64,000 nucleotides of DNA from NCBI RefSeq assembly GCF_003628305.1, contig NZ_RBZM01000013.1, positions 1 to 64,000 on the forward strand. Direction: 5' to 3'. Under the pieces are notes generated by a model. It did not search any database and was not told the DNA's origin. It was given only the letters and a program-made list of their open reading frames with translations. Made by a program: the position numbers and the translations under genes. Of this stretch, positions 9,650 through 17,914 are shown one piece after another (position 1 is the first letter of the stretch; each line of letters starts with the position of its first letter). The DNA comes from Cohnella endophytica (lineage in GTDB: Bacteria; Bacillota; Bacilli; Paenibacillales; Paenibacillaceae).

Positions 9650-9692
9650 AGAAAAAGACAAAAACCGCGTAGCATCAAAGCTTCCGCGGTTT
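9650..9692 (-). terminator. Terminator-like hairpin in the leader of the GLUG-SLH gene
   Basis: AAACCGCG and CGCGGTTT form an 8-bp stem. On the minus strand it is followed by TTGTCTTTTTC. It lies about 90-120 bases upstream of the start at 9569 and well beyond another terminator at 9818-9860. It may be a second terminator for the upstream gene or a leader attenuator for the SLH gene. Confidence 0.6.
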
Positions 9693-9817
9693 ACATATAA
9701 TTGCTGAACGCCCGTATTATCGATAATATCGAGATACTTCCACTCAAAAAGACCGACGCTACCTCGCAAGCGATATGGATCTCCCTCTGTTTACCAAAAA
9801 GCTTTTTTATATAGGAA

Positions 9818-9860
9818 AACAGGATACCCACCCTTGCAATGAAGGTAAGGCATCCTGTTC
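9818..9860 (-). terminator. Terminator of the SLH gene ending at 9896
   Basis: AACAGGAT and ATCCTGTT form an 8-bp stem around a long loop, followed on the minus strand by TTCC and a T/A-rich stretch. It begins about 35 bases past the stop codon. Confidence 0.6.
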
Positions 9861-9895
9861 TTTCGAGACCGTTCCCGGACTTCTTACGCGTCCTT

Positions 9896-12800
9896 TTACG
9901 GAGACGACGAGGCGGCCTGAATCGCTTCGAACGCCCAATGGGAGGCCGGAACATCGGAGAAGACCGGCGTCCCCGAACCTTTGCCTTCCCGTCCGAGCAG
10001 CCTGTTTAATATCGCCACCGCCTCCGCGCGCGTCAACGTCCGGTCGGGACGGAACGTGCCGTCCGCGTATCCGTTCAGATAGCCGTTCGCTTGCGCGCTT
10101 CGAATGGCGGTTTCCGCCCAATGGCCCTGGATATCCGAGAAAGTCTGTTGTCCTTGCTTCGGTTCACTATGCGGACCGAAGGCAGCGAGCAACGTCGCCA
10201 TCTCGGCGCGGGTCAACGCCGCTTCCGGACGGAAACGCCCGTCGGGCGAGCCCTTCATCCAACCTCGGCGGGCGGCTTCCGCGATCGCATCGCGCGCCCA
10301 ATATTTCACGGGAATATCCGGATAAGGTGCCTGCGAAGCTTTGCTCGCTTCTCCGCTGCCGAACAGCTTGTTTAGGATGGACGCCATTTCGGCTCTTGTC
10401 AGTCCCTGGTTAGGCTTGAACAAGCCTCCGGGGTAACCTCCGATATAGGCGATGCCCTTGTCATGTGGCTTCCCGCTTGACGAGAACGCGTCCCAGCCTG
10501 CGATGCCGACGACCGCAAACGTGCTGAAGCCATTAACTTTGAAAGCGATCGACGGTTTATTGCCATCCGGATCGAACGTTCCCCGCAACAGCTCGATCGT
10601 GCCGTCGCTATGTTCGACATAGACGCCCGTATCGGACGGCAACACGCGAAGTCCTTCGGACTGCCCGAACGGCAACGTCAGAATGAACGCCCGGCCTTGA
10701 AGCGAGGCGTCGATCTGGACCGGCGTGCCCCGCACTTGCAAAGCGCCGCCTCCCGCTTGGCCGGCGACGATCGCCGACGAACCGGCCCGCTCTCCCAGCC
10801 GAGTGCGCTCGGCTCCGTTCCGGATCGGTTCGATCTTCCACTCCACCGGAACGGATACGCCCTGAAGCGACGAGGGCGGCATCGTGATTCCTACCTCCGA
10901 AGCGCGTATGCCGAGCGTGATACCCGCTTCGGATAGTCGCTTAGCCGCTTCGGCCGAGAACTTGACGATCCGCAGATCGATCGGCTCCGGCGCATCCGGA
11001 ATGTCGATTCGGAACGAAGAGATACTTGCCGCCTTGAGCTTGGCGATCGCTCCCGCGATGAAGGCATCGGGGATATCCAGCGTCTGGATCGTTCTGTCGC
11101 CTTCCTTCTTCATGTCCATGATCAGCGTGCCGAGCGTGATTCCGCCAGCAATGACGGAGATGCCGCCCGGAGCGACCGGCACGGAACCGCCTCCGTTGCC
11201 GCCTCCTCCCCCGCCCGTCCCCGGCGAGCCGCCGCTATAGGCGTTCGGCGTGACCGGCGTGGAAGCCGACGAGGCGATCGATTCTCCCTTCTCGTTCACG
11301 GCTTTTACCGTGAACATATAAGGCGTGCCGTTCGTCAAGCCGTTCACCTTCACGCTGAGGGACGTTCCGACAACGTCGACCGTCTTCACTTCCGTTCCGC
11401 CGTTCCATGTCGTAACCTTGTAGCCCGTGATCGGCTTGCCGCCGTCGCGCGCCGGCGCGGCGAACGTCACGGTCGCGGACGCGTCCCCCGCAACGGCGCT
11501 AACCCCCGTCGGCGGCTCCGGCGGTCCGGAAGGGATAACCGCTTGAGATCGCGCCGACTGCGGCGATCGCCCGAACTCCGTCACCGCCGTGACGGCGAAC
11601 GTATAGCTGCGGCCGTTCGTCAGTCCGGCGTACGAGATCGGACTGGATGAGCCCGTCACCGTCCGAAGCTGTTCGAAGCCGTCCCAGGCGACGACCTCGT
11701 ATGTCGCCTGCGTGCCGCCGAACAGCGGCCCAGGCGAGAAGGCGACGCTCGCCGTTCCATCATCGGCCGTGGCCGTCACGCTGGTCGGAGCGCCCGGCGC
11801 GCCGTAAGGCGAGGCCGTCGCGGAAGCGTAATCGGAAATCCCGCAGGTGTTGCCCGCCGCGACCTCCACGACGTAAGCTCCTCCCTTCTGCAAATTGCTC
11901 CACGTCATGGAGAGCTGATCGGACGGTACGTCGGTCGAGTCGACCTCGACGCCGTCTTTGAGCAGCCGGAGCTTATACGTCGTGATCGGACTTCCGCCGT
12001 CGTTTCCCGGCGTATAATAAACAACGAGCTGACCGTCCCCGGCTTGCACGCGGTCGATCGTCGGCTTTCGGGGCGCGGACGCCGTATCGAATCGCCAGTT
12101 GTCGCTGCTCAAGATCCCGGCGAACGGATTGCCGTCGGCATCCGCGAATGCTCCCCGCTCCACGAACACGAAGACGGTACTGCCTGCCGGTAGCCGCTCG
12201 GGCAGCGGGAGAGTCGCCTTCGCTCCTTCCACCGTCGCGGCGGACGCGTCCACTTCCGCGAACGGTTCGTCTCCGTTGCCGACGAAGACCAGGATCTTCT
12301 TCCCTTGGACAGCGGTGACCGCGCCACTGAAGGTCAACTTAAGGCTCTCGACATTAGCCGCTCCGGAAGAGCCGTTGGCTGGGGATAACGGGGGGATTGC
12401 TTGAAGCACGTTCTCGTTCACGGTTTTGAAAGTCCATCCCGTTTTGTCCGAAAGACCTGCGAACGGAATTCCCTCCGCGTCCACGAAGGCGTCCCCGTCG
12501 ATCAGCACGTAGTAACTCTCGCCGTCCTGCGGCAACACCGCATCGCCCAGGAACGTCAGCCAACCGTCCTGCGGCAACACCGCATCGCCCAGGAACGTCA
12601 GCCAACCGTCCTCCGGCGACGCATCGCCTTCGACGACATGGATGCGATCGATCTCCTGATCGTCCGAAGCCCGATACACCGTGATGTAACCGTCGGCGGG
12701 GAGCGTCTCCTTGTCGAACTTCAGCAAATAAACCGGATGGTTGGCGGCGATCGTTCCCGAAGGCTCCTTCTCTGCAAGGCGAGGCGGACTCGCCTTTACC

Positions 12801-14215
12801 GTGAATCGCCAGTCGCCGTCCGCCAGACCCTCATACGCATTGCCGTTCTCGTCCACGAATGCCCCGGCCTCGATACTCACGGTAAGCGTCGCTTTCCCCG
12901 GCCAATGGCCGTCCGGTAAGATCTCGACCGTCTCGCCTCCAGAGATGACCCGGACTCCTGCCGCGTCGATGGTCTCGCACGCGGAGGATGCATCGCAGAC
13001 GGTTATCTTCTTGCCCGCGACGCCCCTCACTGGTCCGTCGAACGTCAGCTCCAGCTTGCCGTCGTCTGCGAAACTCTCTTCGCCGTTCTCCGGCAACATG
13101 CCGACGAGCGCCGGCGGCGTCGTGCTTTTCACGAATCCGAGCACGCCCAGATTGCCGTCGGAGTCGGTATAGGCAATATAAGGCGTGCCATCGTCTCCGA
13201 CGGTGACCGTGATCGGCCTGTACCAAGAATAATCGCGAACGGCGAGGGAGCCGAGCGCGTTCCAAGCGGTGCCGTCCCATTTGACCGCATGCAACGTGCC
13301 GCCCGGATCGAAGGAGTCGATATATCCCACGAACGGGCGTCCGTCGGTCGGATCGACCGCCATGGAACCGTTGAATCCGGCAAAATGTCCGATGTTCGTC
13401 CAAGCGCCCGACATGTCCCGCTTCCATACGAAGATACCGTCATAATTGGTATTGTAAAACAAATACAGCGCGCCATCGGAAGCATACAGCAGCTCCGGGT
13501 AATTGCCGCTCGGAGTCAACATTCCAAGATCGTGCCACGCACCATCCGCCGATCGGGATTTGACGATCGGCTCGTAAAAACCGCTCTCCTTGTTCATGAA
13601 AACAGCCGCGGGCAGTCCCCCGGCATCGACGGCGACGTCGGGCATATAACCCGCCCCTCCGGAGATGGGTTCCGGGTCGAGCCAGCCATCGCCGTCCGTA
13701 ATAGCCACGGTCGGCCTGTCGTCCAATCCGATGGCGACCACGTAGGCGCGACCAGTCCCGTCTACGGACATCTTCAGTGGATAGGGGGTCTTGACCGATG
13801 GATTCGTATCCCCCACGGACCACGTCTTGTCGCTCTCTTCCCGCGCGACGGCGATCTCGTCGTTCGATCGGCTATATGCCACGTATGGCTGTCCTTCGGG
13901 CGAGACCGCGAAATCGAACGACGAAACGCCGCTGATCGCGTATGCGTCCGCGCTCTCCCGCACCCAGCCGCCGTCGGCCAAGCGGTTCACGTACAATCGA
14001 TCGCCATTTAGCCAAGCTAGCCACAGCGAGCCGCCTCCGAATACCATCTTGGAATCGAAAATACTTCCCGCGACGGCGAAGTTTCCGATCGACTGCCAAG
14101 TTCTTAATCCCGCTGCCTCCGCCTTCGTCGGCGTTCCCCACACCGCAGCGGACTGCAACGCGATCGCCAGCGCCAACGCCGTTAACAGCGAACGGAGCTT
14201 CCTTTTTCTTGCCAT
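9896..14215 (-). CDS. SLH surface protein with beta-propeller, SbsA-type Ig and FN3 domains
   Basis: 1439 residues. The ATG at 14215 has AAGGAG upstream. The signal peptide ends near residue 35 (TKAEAA). Residues about 36-360 form a propeller-like region with repeated YVAYS/PFVGYID strands. Three SbsA-type Ig-like domains follow (about 362-715, each with a LTF.G.V....GKKI pattern), then three FN3 domains (about 715-985). A Gly-rich linker, a juxta-SLH module containing YVEHSDGTIELLRG and FSTFAVVGIAGW, and three SLH domains complete it. The juxta-SLH module is also seen in the gene at 56157. A 14-residue segment (DGWLTFLGDAVLPQ) is perfectly duplicated in the second Ig domain. Only 89 bases separate it from the upstream L,D-transpeptidase and no terminator lies between, so co-transcription is likely. 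Confidence 0.9.
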   Translation of the reverse strand: MARKRKLRSLLTALALAIALQSAAVWGTPTKAEAAGLRTWQSIGNFAVAGSIFDSKMVFGGGSLWLAWLNGDRLYVNRLADGGWVRESADAYAISGVSSFDFAVSPEGQPYVAYSRSNDEIAVAREESDKTWSVGDTNPSVKTPYPLKMSVDGTGRAYVVAIGLDDRPTVAITDGDGWLDPEPISGGAGYMPDVAVDAGGLPAAVFMNKESGFYEPIVKSRSADGAWHDLGMLTPSGNYPELLYASDGALYLFYNTNYDGIFVWKRDMSGAWTNIGHFAGFNGSMAVDPTDGRPFVGYIDSFDPGGTLHAVKWDGTAWNALGSLAVRDYSWYRPITVTVGDDGTPYIAYTDSDGNLGVLGFVKSTTPPALVGMLPENGEESFADDGKLELTFDGPVRGVAGKKITVCDASSACETIDAAGVRVISGGETVEILPDGHWPGKATLTVSIEAGAFVDENGNAYEGLADGDWRFTVKASPPRLAEKEPSGTIAANHPVYLLKFDKETLPADGYITVYRASDDQEIDRIHVVEGDASPEDGWLTFLGDAVLPQDGWLTFLGDAVLPQDGESYYVLIDGDAFVDAEGIPFAGLSDKTGWTFKTVNENVLQAIPPLSPANGSSGAANVESLKLTFSGAVTAVQGKKILVFVGNGDEPFAEVDASAATVEGAKATLPLPERLPAGSTVFVFVERGAFADADGNPFAGILSSDNWRFDTASAPRKPTIDRVQAGDGQLVVYYTPGNDGGSPITTYKLRLLKDGVEVDSTDVPSDQLSMTWSNLQKGGAYVVEVAAGNTCGISDYASATASPYGAPGAPTSVTATADDGTASVAFSPGPLFGGTQATYEVVAWDGFEQLRTVTGSSSPISYAGLTNGRSYTFAVTAVTEFGRSPQSARSQAVIPSGPPEPPTGVSAVAGDASATVTFAAPARDGGKPITGYKVTTWNGGTEVKTVDVVGTSLSVKVNGLTNGTPYMFTVKAVNEKGESIASSASTPVTPNAYSGGSPGTGGGGGGNGGGSVPVAPGGISVIAGGITLGTLIMDMKKEGDRTIQTLDIPDAFIAGAIAKLKAASISSFRIDIPDAPEPIDLRIVKFSAEAAKRLSEAGITLGIRASEVGITMPPSSLQGVSVPVEWKIEPIRNGAERTRLGERAGSSAIVAGQAGGGALQVRGTPVQIDASLQGRAFILTLPFGQSEGLRVLPSDTGVYVEHSDGTIELLRGTFDPDGNKPSIAFKVNGFSTFAVVGIAGWDAFSSSGKPHDKGIAYIGGYPGGLFKPNQGLTRAEMASILNKLFGSGEASKASQAPYPDIPVKYWARDAIAEAARRGWMKGSPDGRFRPEAALTRAEMATLLAAFGPHSEPKQGQQTFSDIQGHWAETAIRSAQANGYLNGYADGTFRPDRTLTRAEAVAILNRLLGREGKGSGTPVFSDVPASHWAFEAIQAASSSP
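12522..12605. repeat. Perfect 42-bp tandem duplication inside the SLH gene
   Basis: Bases 12522-12563 and 12564-12605 are identical 42-bp units, and the first bases of a diverged third copy follow. The duplication is in frame and adds 14 residues to a predicted Ig-like domain, so it looks recent and tolerated. Confidence 0.95.
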
Positions 14216-14304
14216 CCCTCAATCTCTCCTTCGACTTAGCGTTAAAATCAGTTCGACGCTGTCGAAGATAACATCCACCGCTCTCAAAATACTCCCAAAG
14301 CCAT

Positions 14305-15342
14305 TTAGGCCCGGATCGTCACCTTCGTCCCCGTGGGCACCGAATCGTATAGCCAATCGACGTCCTCGTTCAACATCCGGATGCAGCCCGCGCTGGCGTT
14401 CGTGCCGATCGACGCGGGGGCGTTCGTGCCGTGGATACCGTATTTCGTCCCTTGCGTGTTCGGCACGTTCAGTCCGAGCCAGCGACTGCCGAGCGGGTTC
14501 GTCGGGTCGCCGCCAGGAATGCCTTTGGCCGAATACCACGGGTTCTTGATCTTCGTGACGATCTCGAAGGTTCCGGTCGGCGTTAGTCCTTTCTTCTTCC
14601 CGCTGGCGATGTCGAAGCGCTTGGTCACCGTGCCGTTGGATAAGACGGACAACCGATGGAGCGTAAGGTCGATCTCGATAGACAAAGTCCGGACGGAAAG
14701 CGCTTTTGCTTCATTTGCCGTTTTGCCGATCGGAGCGCCGTAATAGGGGTTCGGAATGAGCAACGTCTTTCCGGCTTGAATCGAATCCGGAGTCTTCTGG
14801 ATATCGTTAAACACGGCGATCGCCTGTCGGTAGTCTTGGATATCAAAATACGTCGCCGACAGGCCGTAAAGCGTTTCGCCCTTTCGCACGGCATGCCTGC
14901 GTTCTCCTGCCGGAATCGGGACGCGTAGCGTCATGCCTGCCTTCAAGTCCGTATTCGGATCGGCGATGCCGTTGTACGCCATGAGAATGTTCAAGTACCA
15001 GTCGCGATCGAAGAATCGGTTCGTTATGGCATACAGGGTGTCCCCCGGCTGGACCGCGTACTGGCCTAGAACCGCCGGATTCCGCAACGTCACCGTCGTC
15101 CCGGCTCGTAAGGCCGTTTTCGGATTCAACCCGTTGATTTTCGCGACTTGCTCGTAATCCCCCGTCAAATAGAATTTCTTGGAGATGCCATACAGCGTTT
15201 CTCCCGACGAGACGTCATACGACACGCTAATCGCTGACGCTCCCGTCGCCAAAGCGTTCGTCGTCTCGGGTACCGCCGTTAATCCCATTGCTAATAACAC
15301 TAATAACACCATACTTAAGACCCACTTCGCATGCTTGCCCAA
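14305..15342 (-). CDS. LysM-containing L,D-transpeptidase (YkuD family)
   Basis: About 346 residues from TTG at 15342, which has AGAAGG about ten bases upstream; the frame is open to an ATG at 15420 that lacks a convincing ribosome binding site. An N-terminal hydrophobic segment ending near TTNALA is a signal peptide or anchor. Three LysM units follow, with SSGETLYGISKKFY, QPGDTLYAITNRFF and RKGETLYGLSATYF openings. The C-terminal YkuD domain carries the IHGTN...SAGCIRM motif with the catalytic histidine and cysteine. Family members cross-link peptidoglycan stem peptides, and LysM holds them on the wall. It is the first gene of a probable pair with the SLH gene at 9896-14215, which links wall cross-linking to surface-protein display. 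Confidence 0.9.
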   Translation of the reverse strand: MGKHAKWVLSMVLLVLLAMGLTAVPETTNALATGASAISVSYDVSSGETLYGISKKFYLTGDYEQVAKINGLNPKTALRAGTTVTLRNPAVLGQYAVQPGDTLYAITNRFFDRDWYLNILMAYNGIADPNTDLKAGMTLRVPIPAGERRHAVRKGETLYGLSATYFDIQDYRQAIAVFNDIQKTPDSIQAGKTLLIPNPYYGAPIGKTANEAKALSVRTLSIEIDLTLHRLSVLSNGTVTKRFDIASGKKKGLTPTGTFEIVTKIKNPWYSAKGIPGGDPTNPLGSRWLGLNVPNTQGTKYGIHGTNAPASIGTNASAGCIRMLNEDVDWLYDSVPTGTKVTIRA

Positions 15343-15459
15343 CGTTCCCACACCTTCTGCCTGATAGATTCGATCCCCTCCTTTCGTCGCGATTCGGCGG
15401 GAATCCTGCCGCTTCGGCATATCGCCCGGATAATTGAGGCTGACGGAGGATACGACGAA

Positions 15460-15485
15460 AAGAACCTGCCCGGAGGCAGGTTCTT
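15460..15485. terminator. Perfect 11-bp hairpin in a divergent intergenic region
   Basis: AAGAACCTGCC and GGCAGGTTCTT pair perfectly around CGGA. On the minus strand it is followed by TTCG, a weak T-tract. Because the flanking genes diverge, no gene ends here; it would lie in the leader of the transpeptidase transcript or be a relic. Confidence 0.5.
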
Positions 15486-15591
15486 GCGGACCGATCAGTT
15501 AGGCTTACGCTCTGGTGCGCGAGTAGGAGAGATTCGCCGTCGCTCTATAGTGCTTGGCGGACAATTTCCCTGCCCCTTTATTCACTTTGAC

Positions 15592-15620
15592 TTGGTTCCC
15601 AATCCCCTAAGTGTTACACT
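15592..15620 (+). promoter_or_regulatory. Candidate sigma-A promoter of the aminopeptidase
   Basis: TTGGTT at 15592-15597 and TACACT at 15615-15620 are 17 bases apart. The predicted transcript start lies just upstream of the AGGAGG ribosome binding site at about 15631, giving a very short leader. Confidence 0.4.
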
Positions 15621-15644
15621 TTTCTTAGTCAGGAGGAGTTAAAC

Positions 15645-16874
15645 ATGCCAACCATCGTAGATTTAGAAAAATACGCCGACCTTATCGTCAGAACCGCCGT
15701 GAACATCCAACCCGGGCAGGATCTATGGATCAACGCCCCCATTCATATTCCCGAGCTCGTTCATTCGATCGTTAAGCGCGCTTATGAAGATGGTGCCAAG
15801 AAGGTCCACGTCGAATGGCGGGACGAAAGCCTTACGAAGCTGACGTACGGTCTTGCGCCGGACGAAGCGTTCGAGCAATATCCGACGTGGCGGGCGCTAG
15901 CCATGACGGAATTAGCGGAGCAAGGCGGAGCCTACCTGCTCATCAATTCCGACAATCCCGAACTGCTGAAGGACATCGATCCGAAGCGGATTGCCGACTA
16001 CTCGCGCGTCTCCTCGGCCGCTCTCGCCACTTTCCGAAAATACATGTCTTCGAAAAGAATGACCTGGTCCATCGTAGCGGCTCCTTCGGAAAACTGGGCC
16101 AAACTGGTCTTCCCCGAGCTAGGGGCGCAAGCAGCCGTGGAAGCGCTATGGGAAGCGATCTTCCGCGCGGTTCGCGTCAAGGAAGAAAACCCCGTTCAAG
16201 CCTGGGAAGAGCATAATCGCATCCTTCTCGCCAAGCGCGCTTATCTGGAAGGCAAACAGTACAAGAAGCTTCACTACCGCGCTCCGGGAACGGATCTCGT
16301 CATCGAGTTGCCCGACAACCACCTCTGGAACGGAGGCATCTCGAATAACGAGCGCGGCAATACGTTCAACCCGAACGTGCCGACGGAAGAGGTTTATACG
16401 GCGCCGCATAGAGACGGCACGAACGGAGTCGTACGCAGCACCAAGCCGCTGAGTTATCAAGGAAACTTGATCGAGAATTTCAGCCTGACGTTCGAGAACG
16501 GACGCGTCGTCGATTTCTCGGCCGAGAAGGGTTACGATTCCCTGAAAACGATGCTGGATTTGGACAACAATTCGCGATATCTGGGAGAAGCGGCTCTCGT
16601 TCCTCATCGGTCTCCGATCTCCGATTCGAACATTATTTTCTTTAATACTTTGTTCGACGAGAATGCTTCCAACCATCTGGCTTTGGGCAACGCGTATCCG
16701 ACCTGCGTGGAAGGCGGCACTTCCATGTCCCGCGAGGAGCTGGAACAAGCCGGTCTTAACCAGAGCATCCTGCACGTCGACTTCATGATCGGTTCGGCCG
16801 AGATGGATATCGACGGCATCGCGAAAGATGGCCGGATCGAGCCGGTTTTCCGCAAAGGCAATTGGGCGTTCTAA
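15645..16874 (+). CDS. ampS: M29 family aminopeptidase (AmpS/PepS-like)
   Basis: 409 residues, the usual length for the family. AGGAGG lies about eight bases before the ATG. Candidate metal ligands fall where expected in M29 enzymes: Glu249 in PTEEVYTAPHRDGTNG, Glu315 in YLGEAALVP, His344 in NHLALGNAYP, His377 and Asp379 in LHVDFMIGS. Members are cytoplasmic two-metal exopeptidases removing N-terminal residues from peptides. There is no signal peptide. It is the only clear plus-strand gene in the window and is monocistronic, with its own promoter region and a strong terminator shared with the convergent AlkD-like gene. Confidence 0.95.
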   Translation: MPTIVDLEKYADLIVRTAVNIQPGQDLWINAPIHIPELVHSIVKRAYEDGAKKVHVEWRDESLTKLTYGLAPDEAFEQYPTWRALAMTELAEQGGAYLLINSDNPELLKDIDPKRIADYSRVSSAALATFRKYMSSKRMTWSIVAAPSENWAKLVFPELGAQAAVEALWEAIFRAVRVKEENPVQAWEEHNRILLAKRAYLEGKQYKKLHYRAPGTDLVIELPDNHLWNGGISNNERGNTFNPNVPTEEVYTAPHRDGTNGVVRSTKPLSYQGNLIENFSLTFENGRVVDFSAEKGYDSLKTMLDLDNNSRYLGEAALVPHRSPISDSNIIFFNTLFDENASNHLALGNAYPTCVEGGTSMSREELEQAGLNQSILHVDFMIGSAEMDIDGIAKDGRIEPVFRKGNWAF

Positions 16875-16900
16875 GAAACAAACCATCTTGAACGTAAAGA

Positions 16901-16924
16901 ACCCTCGCGCATATGCGCGAGGGT
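16901..16924. terminator. Bidirectional terminator between convergent aminopeptidase and AlkD-like genes
   Basis: A perfect 12-bp palindrome (ACCCTCGCGCAT with its complement) is followed by TTTATTA on the plus strand and TCTTTA on the minus strand. It can serve both converging genes. Confidence 0.85.
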
Positions 16925-16959
16925 TTATTATCTATCGGATCTCGCGAATGAAGATCCTT

Positions 16960-17667
16960 CTAGCATCTGACATGCTTACGTTTGAAGCCGATTTGTCCTT
17001 TATCTACTGCCTTCCGAATCGTATCGGCGGCGTTCAGAAACTTGCTTTTGGCCTTGTCTTTATTGACTTCGACCGGGCCTACCGCCTTCGCGGTCTCGAC
17101 CGCATGCTCATGGAGCGGTACATAAGATACGCCGACCGTGTAAATAAATTGATTCATCGCGTATTTCGTTCGTTCGGGAGCCTCGTGAATCGTATTCTTC
17201 GCAAGCTCAAGCAGTCGGGTCAGCTTGCTTTCGGCAAATTCGCCGTCCGGCCGATTGCCCAGAAGCCAGCAGTAACAACTCCAACCCGCCGACATTCTCA
17301 GCTCTTCGCCGCTTGCGATCCATTTGTCGGCTACTTCTTGCGCGATATCGGTTTCCGCCAAAGTTACCGCAACCACGAAATCGGACAGCATATAAAAATA
17401 AGCCGAATCGATCCAACGCTCGAAATCCGCTTCGGTCATCGCTTTGGGATCCGCGATGATGCCGGCAAAATACATGGCGTCATAGTTCCCCGTGGCGTAA
17501 AGCTGCTCGGCCAACGATTGATCGATTTTTATTTTCTTGGCGATGGGTTTCATCTCTCCGGTAGCCACGCCAAAAAGCGGTTCGCGCGCGCCATTGGATC
17601 CGTAGATTTTCTTGGTCCGTTCCTTGCCGAGAGCTTCAAGCTCCTGCATAACCATTTCTAAATCCAA
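16960..17667 (-). CDS. AlkD-like DNA alkylation repair protein
   Basis: 235 residues, consistent with the HEAT-like DNA alkylation repair family (PF08713): all-helical, with YGSNGAREPLFGVATGEMKPIAKK near the N-terminus (shown here in part), the WIDSAYFYMLSDFVV helix and WSCYCWLLGN. Characterised relatives are glycosylases acting on alkylated bases, but many paralogues are untested, so activity is inferred. The start is taken as TTG at 17667 because AAGGAAG lies about nine bases upstream; an in-frame ATG four codons later is the alternative. It is monocistronic, between the chitinase terminator and the shared bidirectional terminator. Confidence 0.85.
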   Translation of the reverse strand: MDLEMVMQELEALGKERTKKIYGSNGAREPLFGVATGEMKPIAKKIKIDQSLAEQLYATGNYDAMYFAGIIADPKAMTEADFERWIDSAYFYMLSDFVVAVTLAETDIAQEVADKWIASGEELRMSAGWSCYCWLLGNRPDGEFAESKLTRLLELAKNTIHEAPERTKYAMNQFIYTVGVSYVPLHEHAVETAKAVGPVEVNKDKAKSKFLNAADTIRKAVDKGQIGFKRKHVRC

Positions 17668-17803
17668 TGTTAAACACTTCCTTCCCTTACCGGTTGGGTT
17701 TTCCCCGCAGTAGTTGTATCCATTGATCTTTATATCAATTATACATCAATACTGTTGACATCGCTTCATGCTACCTCTCTTCTCATATAAGCGAAGGAAC
17801 ATA

Positions 17804-17836
17804 CAAAAATCCACAACCTCTTGAGGTTGTGGATTT
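17804..17836 (-). terminator. Terminator of the chitinase gene, repeated elsewhere in the window
   Basis: AATCCACAACCTC pairs with GAGGTTGTGGATT, followed on the minus strand by TTTTTG. A nearly identical hairpin with one stem change lies at 33166-33196. Confidence 0.85.
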
Positions 17837-17839
17837 ACA

Positions 17840-17877
17840 TGGCGGAGGCGATGGAAGTCGAATCCCTGCTCCATCTC
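17840..17877 (-). other. Possible 3' tRNA/tmRNA-end remnant before the terminator
   Basis: The minus strand reads GGGATTCGACTTCC, then CGCCTCCGCCA, directly before the terminator hairpin. TTCGACT resembles a T-loop, the flanking bases pair in four of five positions, and the CCA end follows an acceptor-like CGCCTCC. No 5' half was found nearby. It could be an attachment-site scar or a chance match. Confidence 0.25.
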
Positions 17878-17914
17878 CTTATAAGGTTTTACTTTCTAGG
17901 GCTGCTATTCCTAT

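Larger units (their letters stand above)
9570..9895. other. Intergenic region with two terminator-type hairpins
   Basis: This 326-base gap carries the terminator of the upstream SLH gene, the leader hairpin at 9650-9692 and presumably the promoter of the GLUG-SLH gene. No credible small gene was seen. TTGAGT with TATCGA 16 bases downstream, on the minus strand between the hairpins, is a weak promoter candidate. Confidence 0.5.
15343..15644. other. Intergenic region between divergent transpeptidase and aminopeptidase genes
   Basis: About 300 bases hold a strong hairpin at 15460-15485 and the aminopeptidase promoter and ribosome binding site. If the transpeptidase started at ATG 15420, part of this would be coding. 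No other gene was seen. Confidence 0.5.

Noticed and set aside
9600..9820. c-di-GMP or other riboswitch in the GLUG-SLH leader
   Set aside because: None of the conserved GEMM-I core motifs was seen; only a simple terminator-type hairpin is present.
10091..10413. Plus-strand ORFs over the SLH region near 10 kb
   Set aside because: They are antisense to the SLH triplet and lack start signals.
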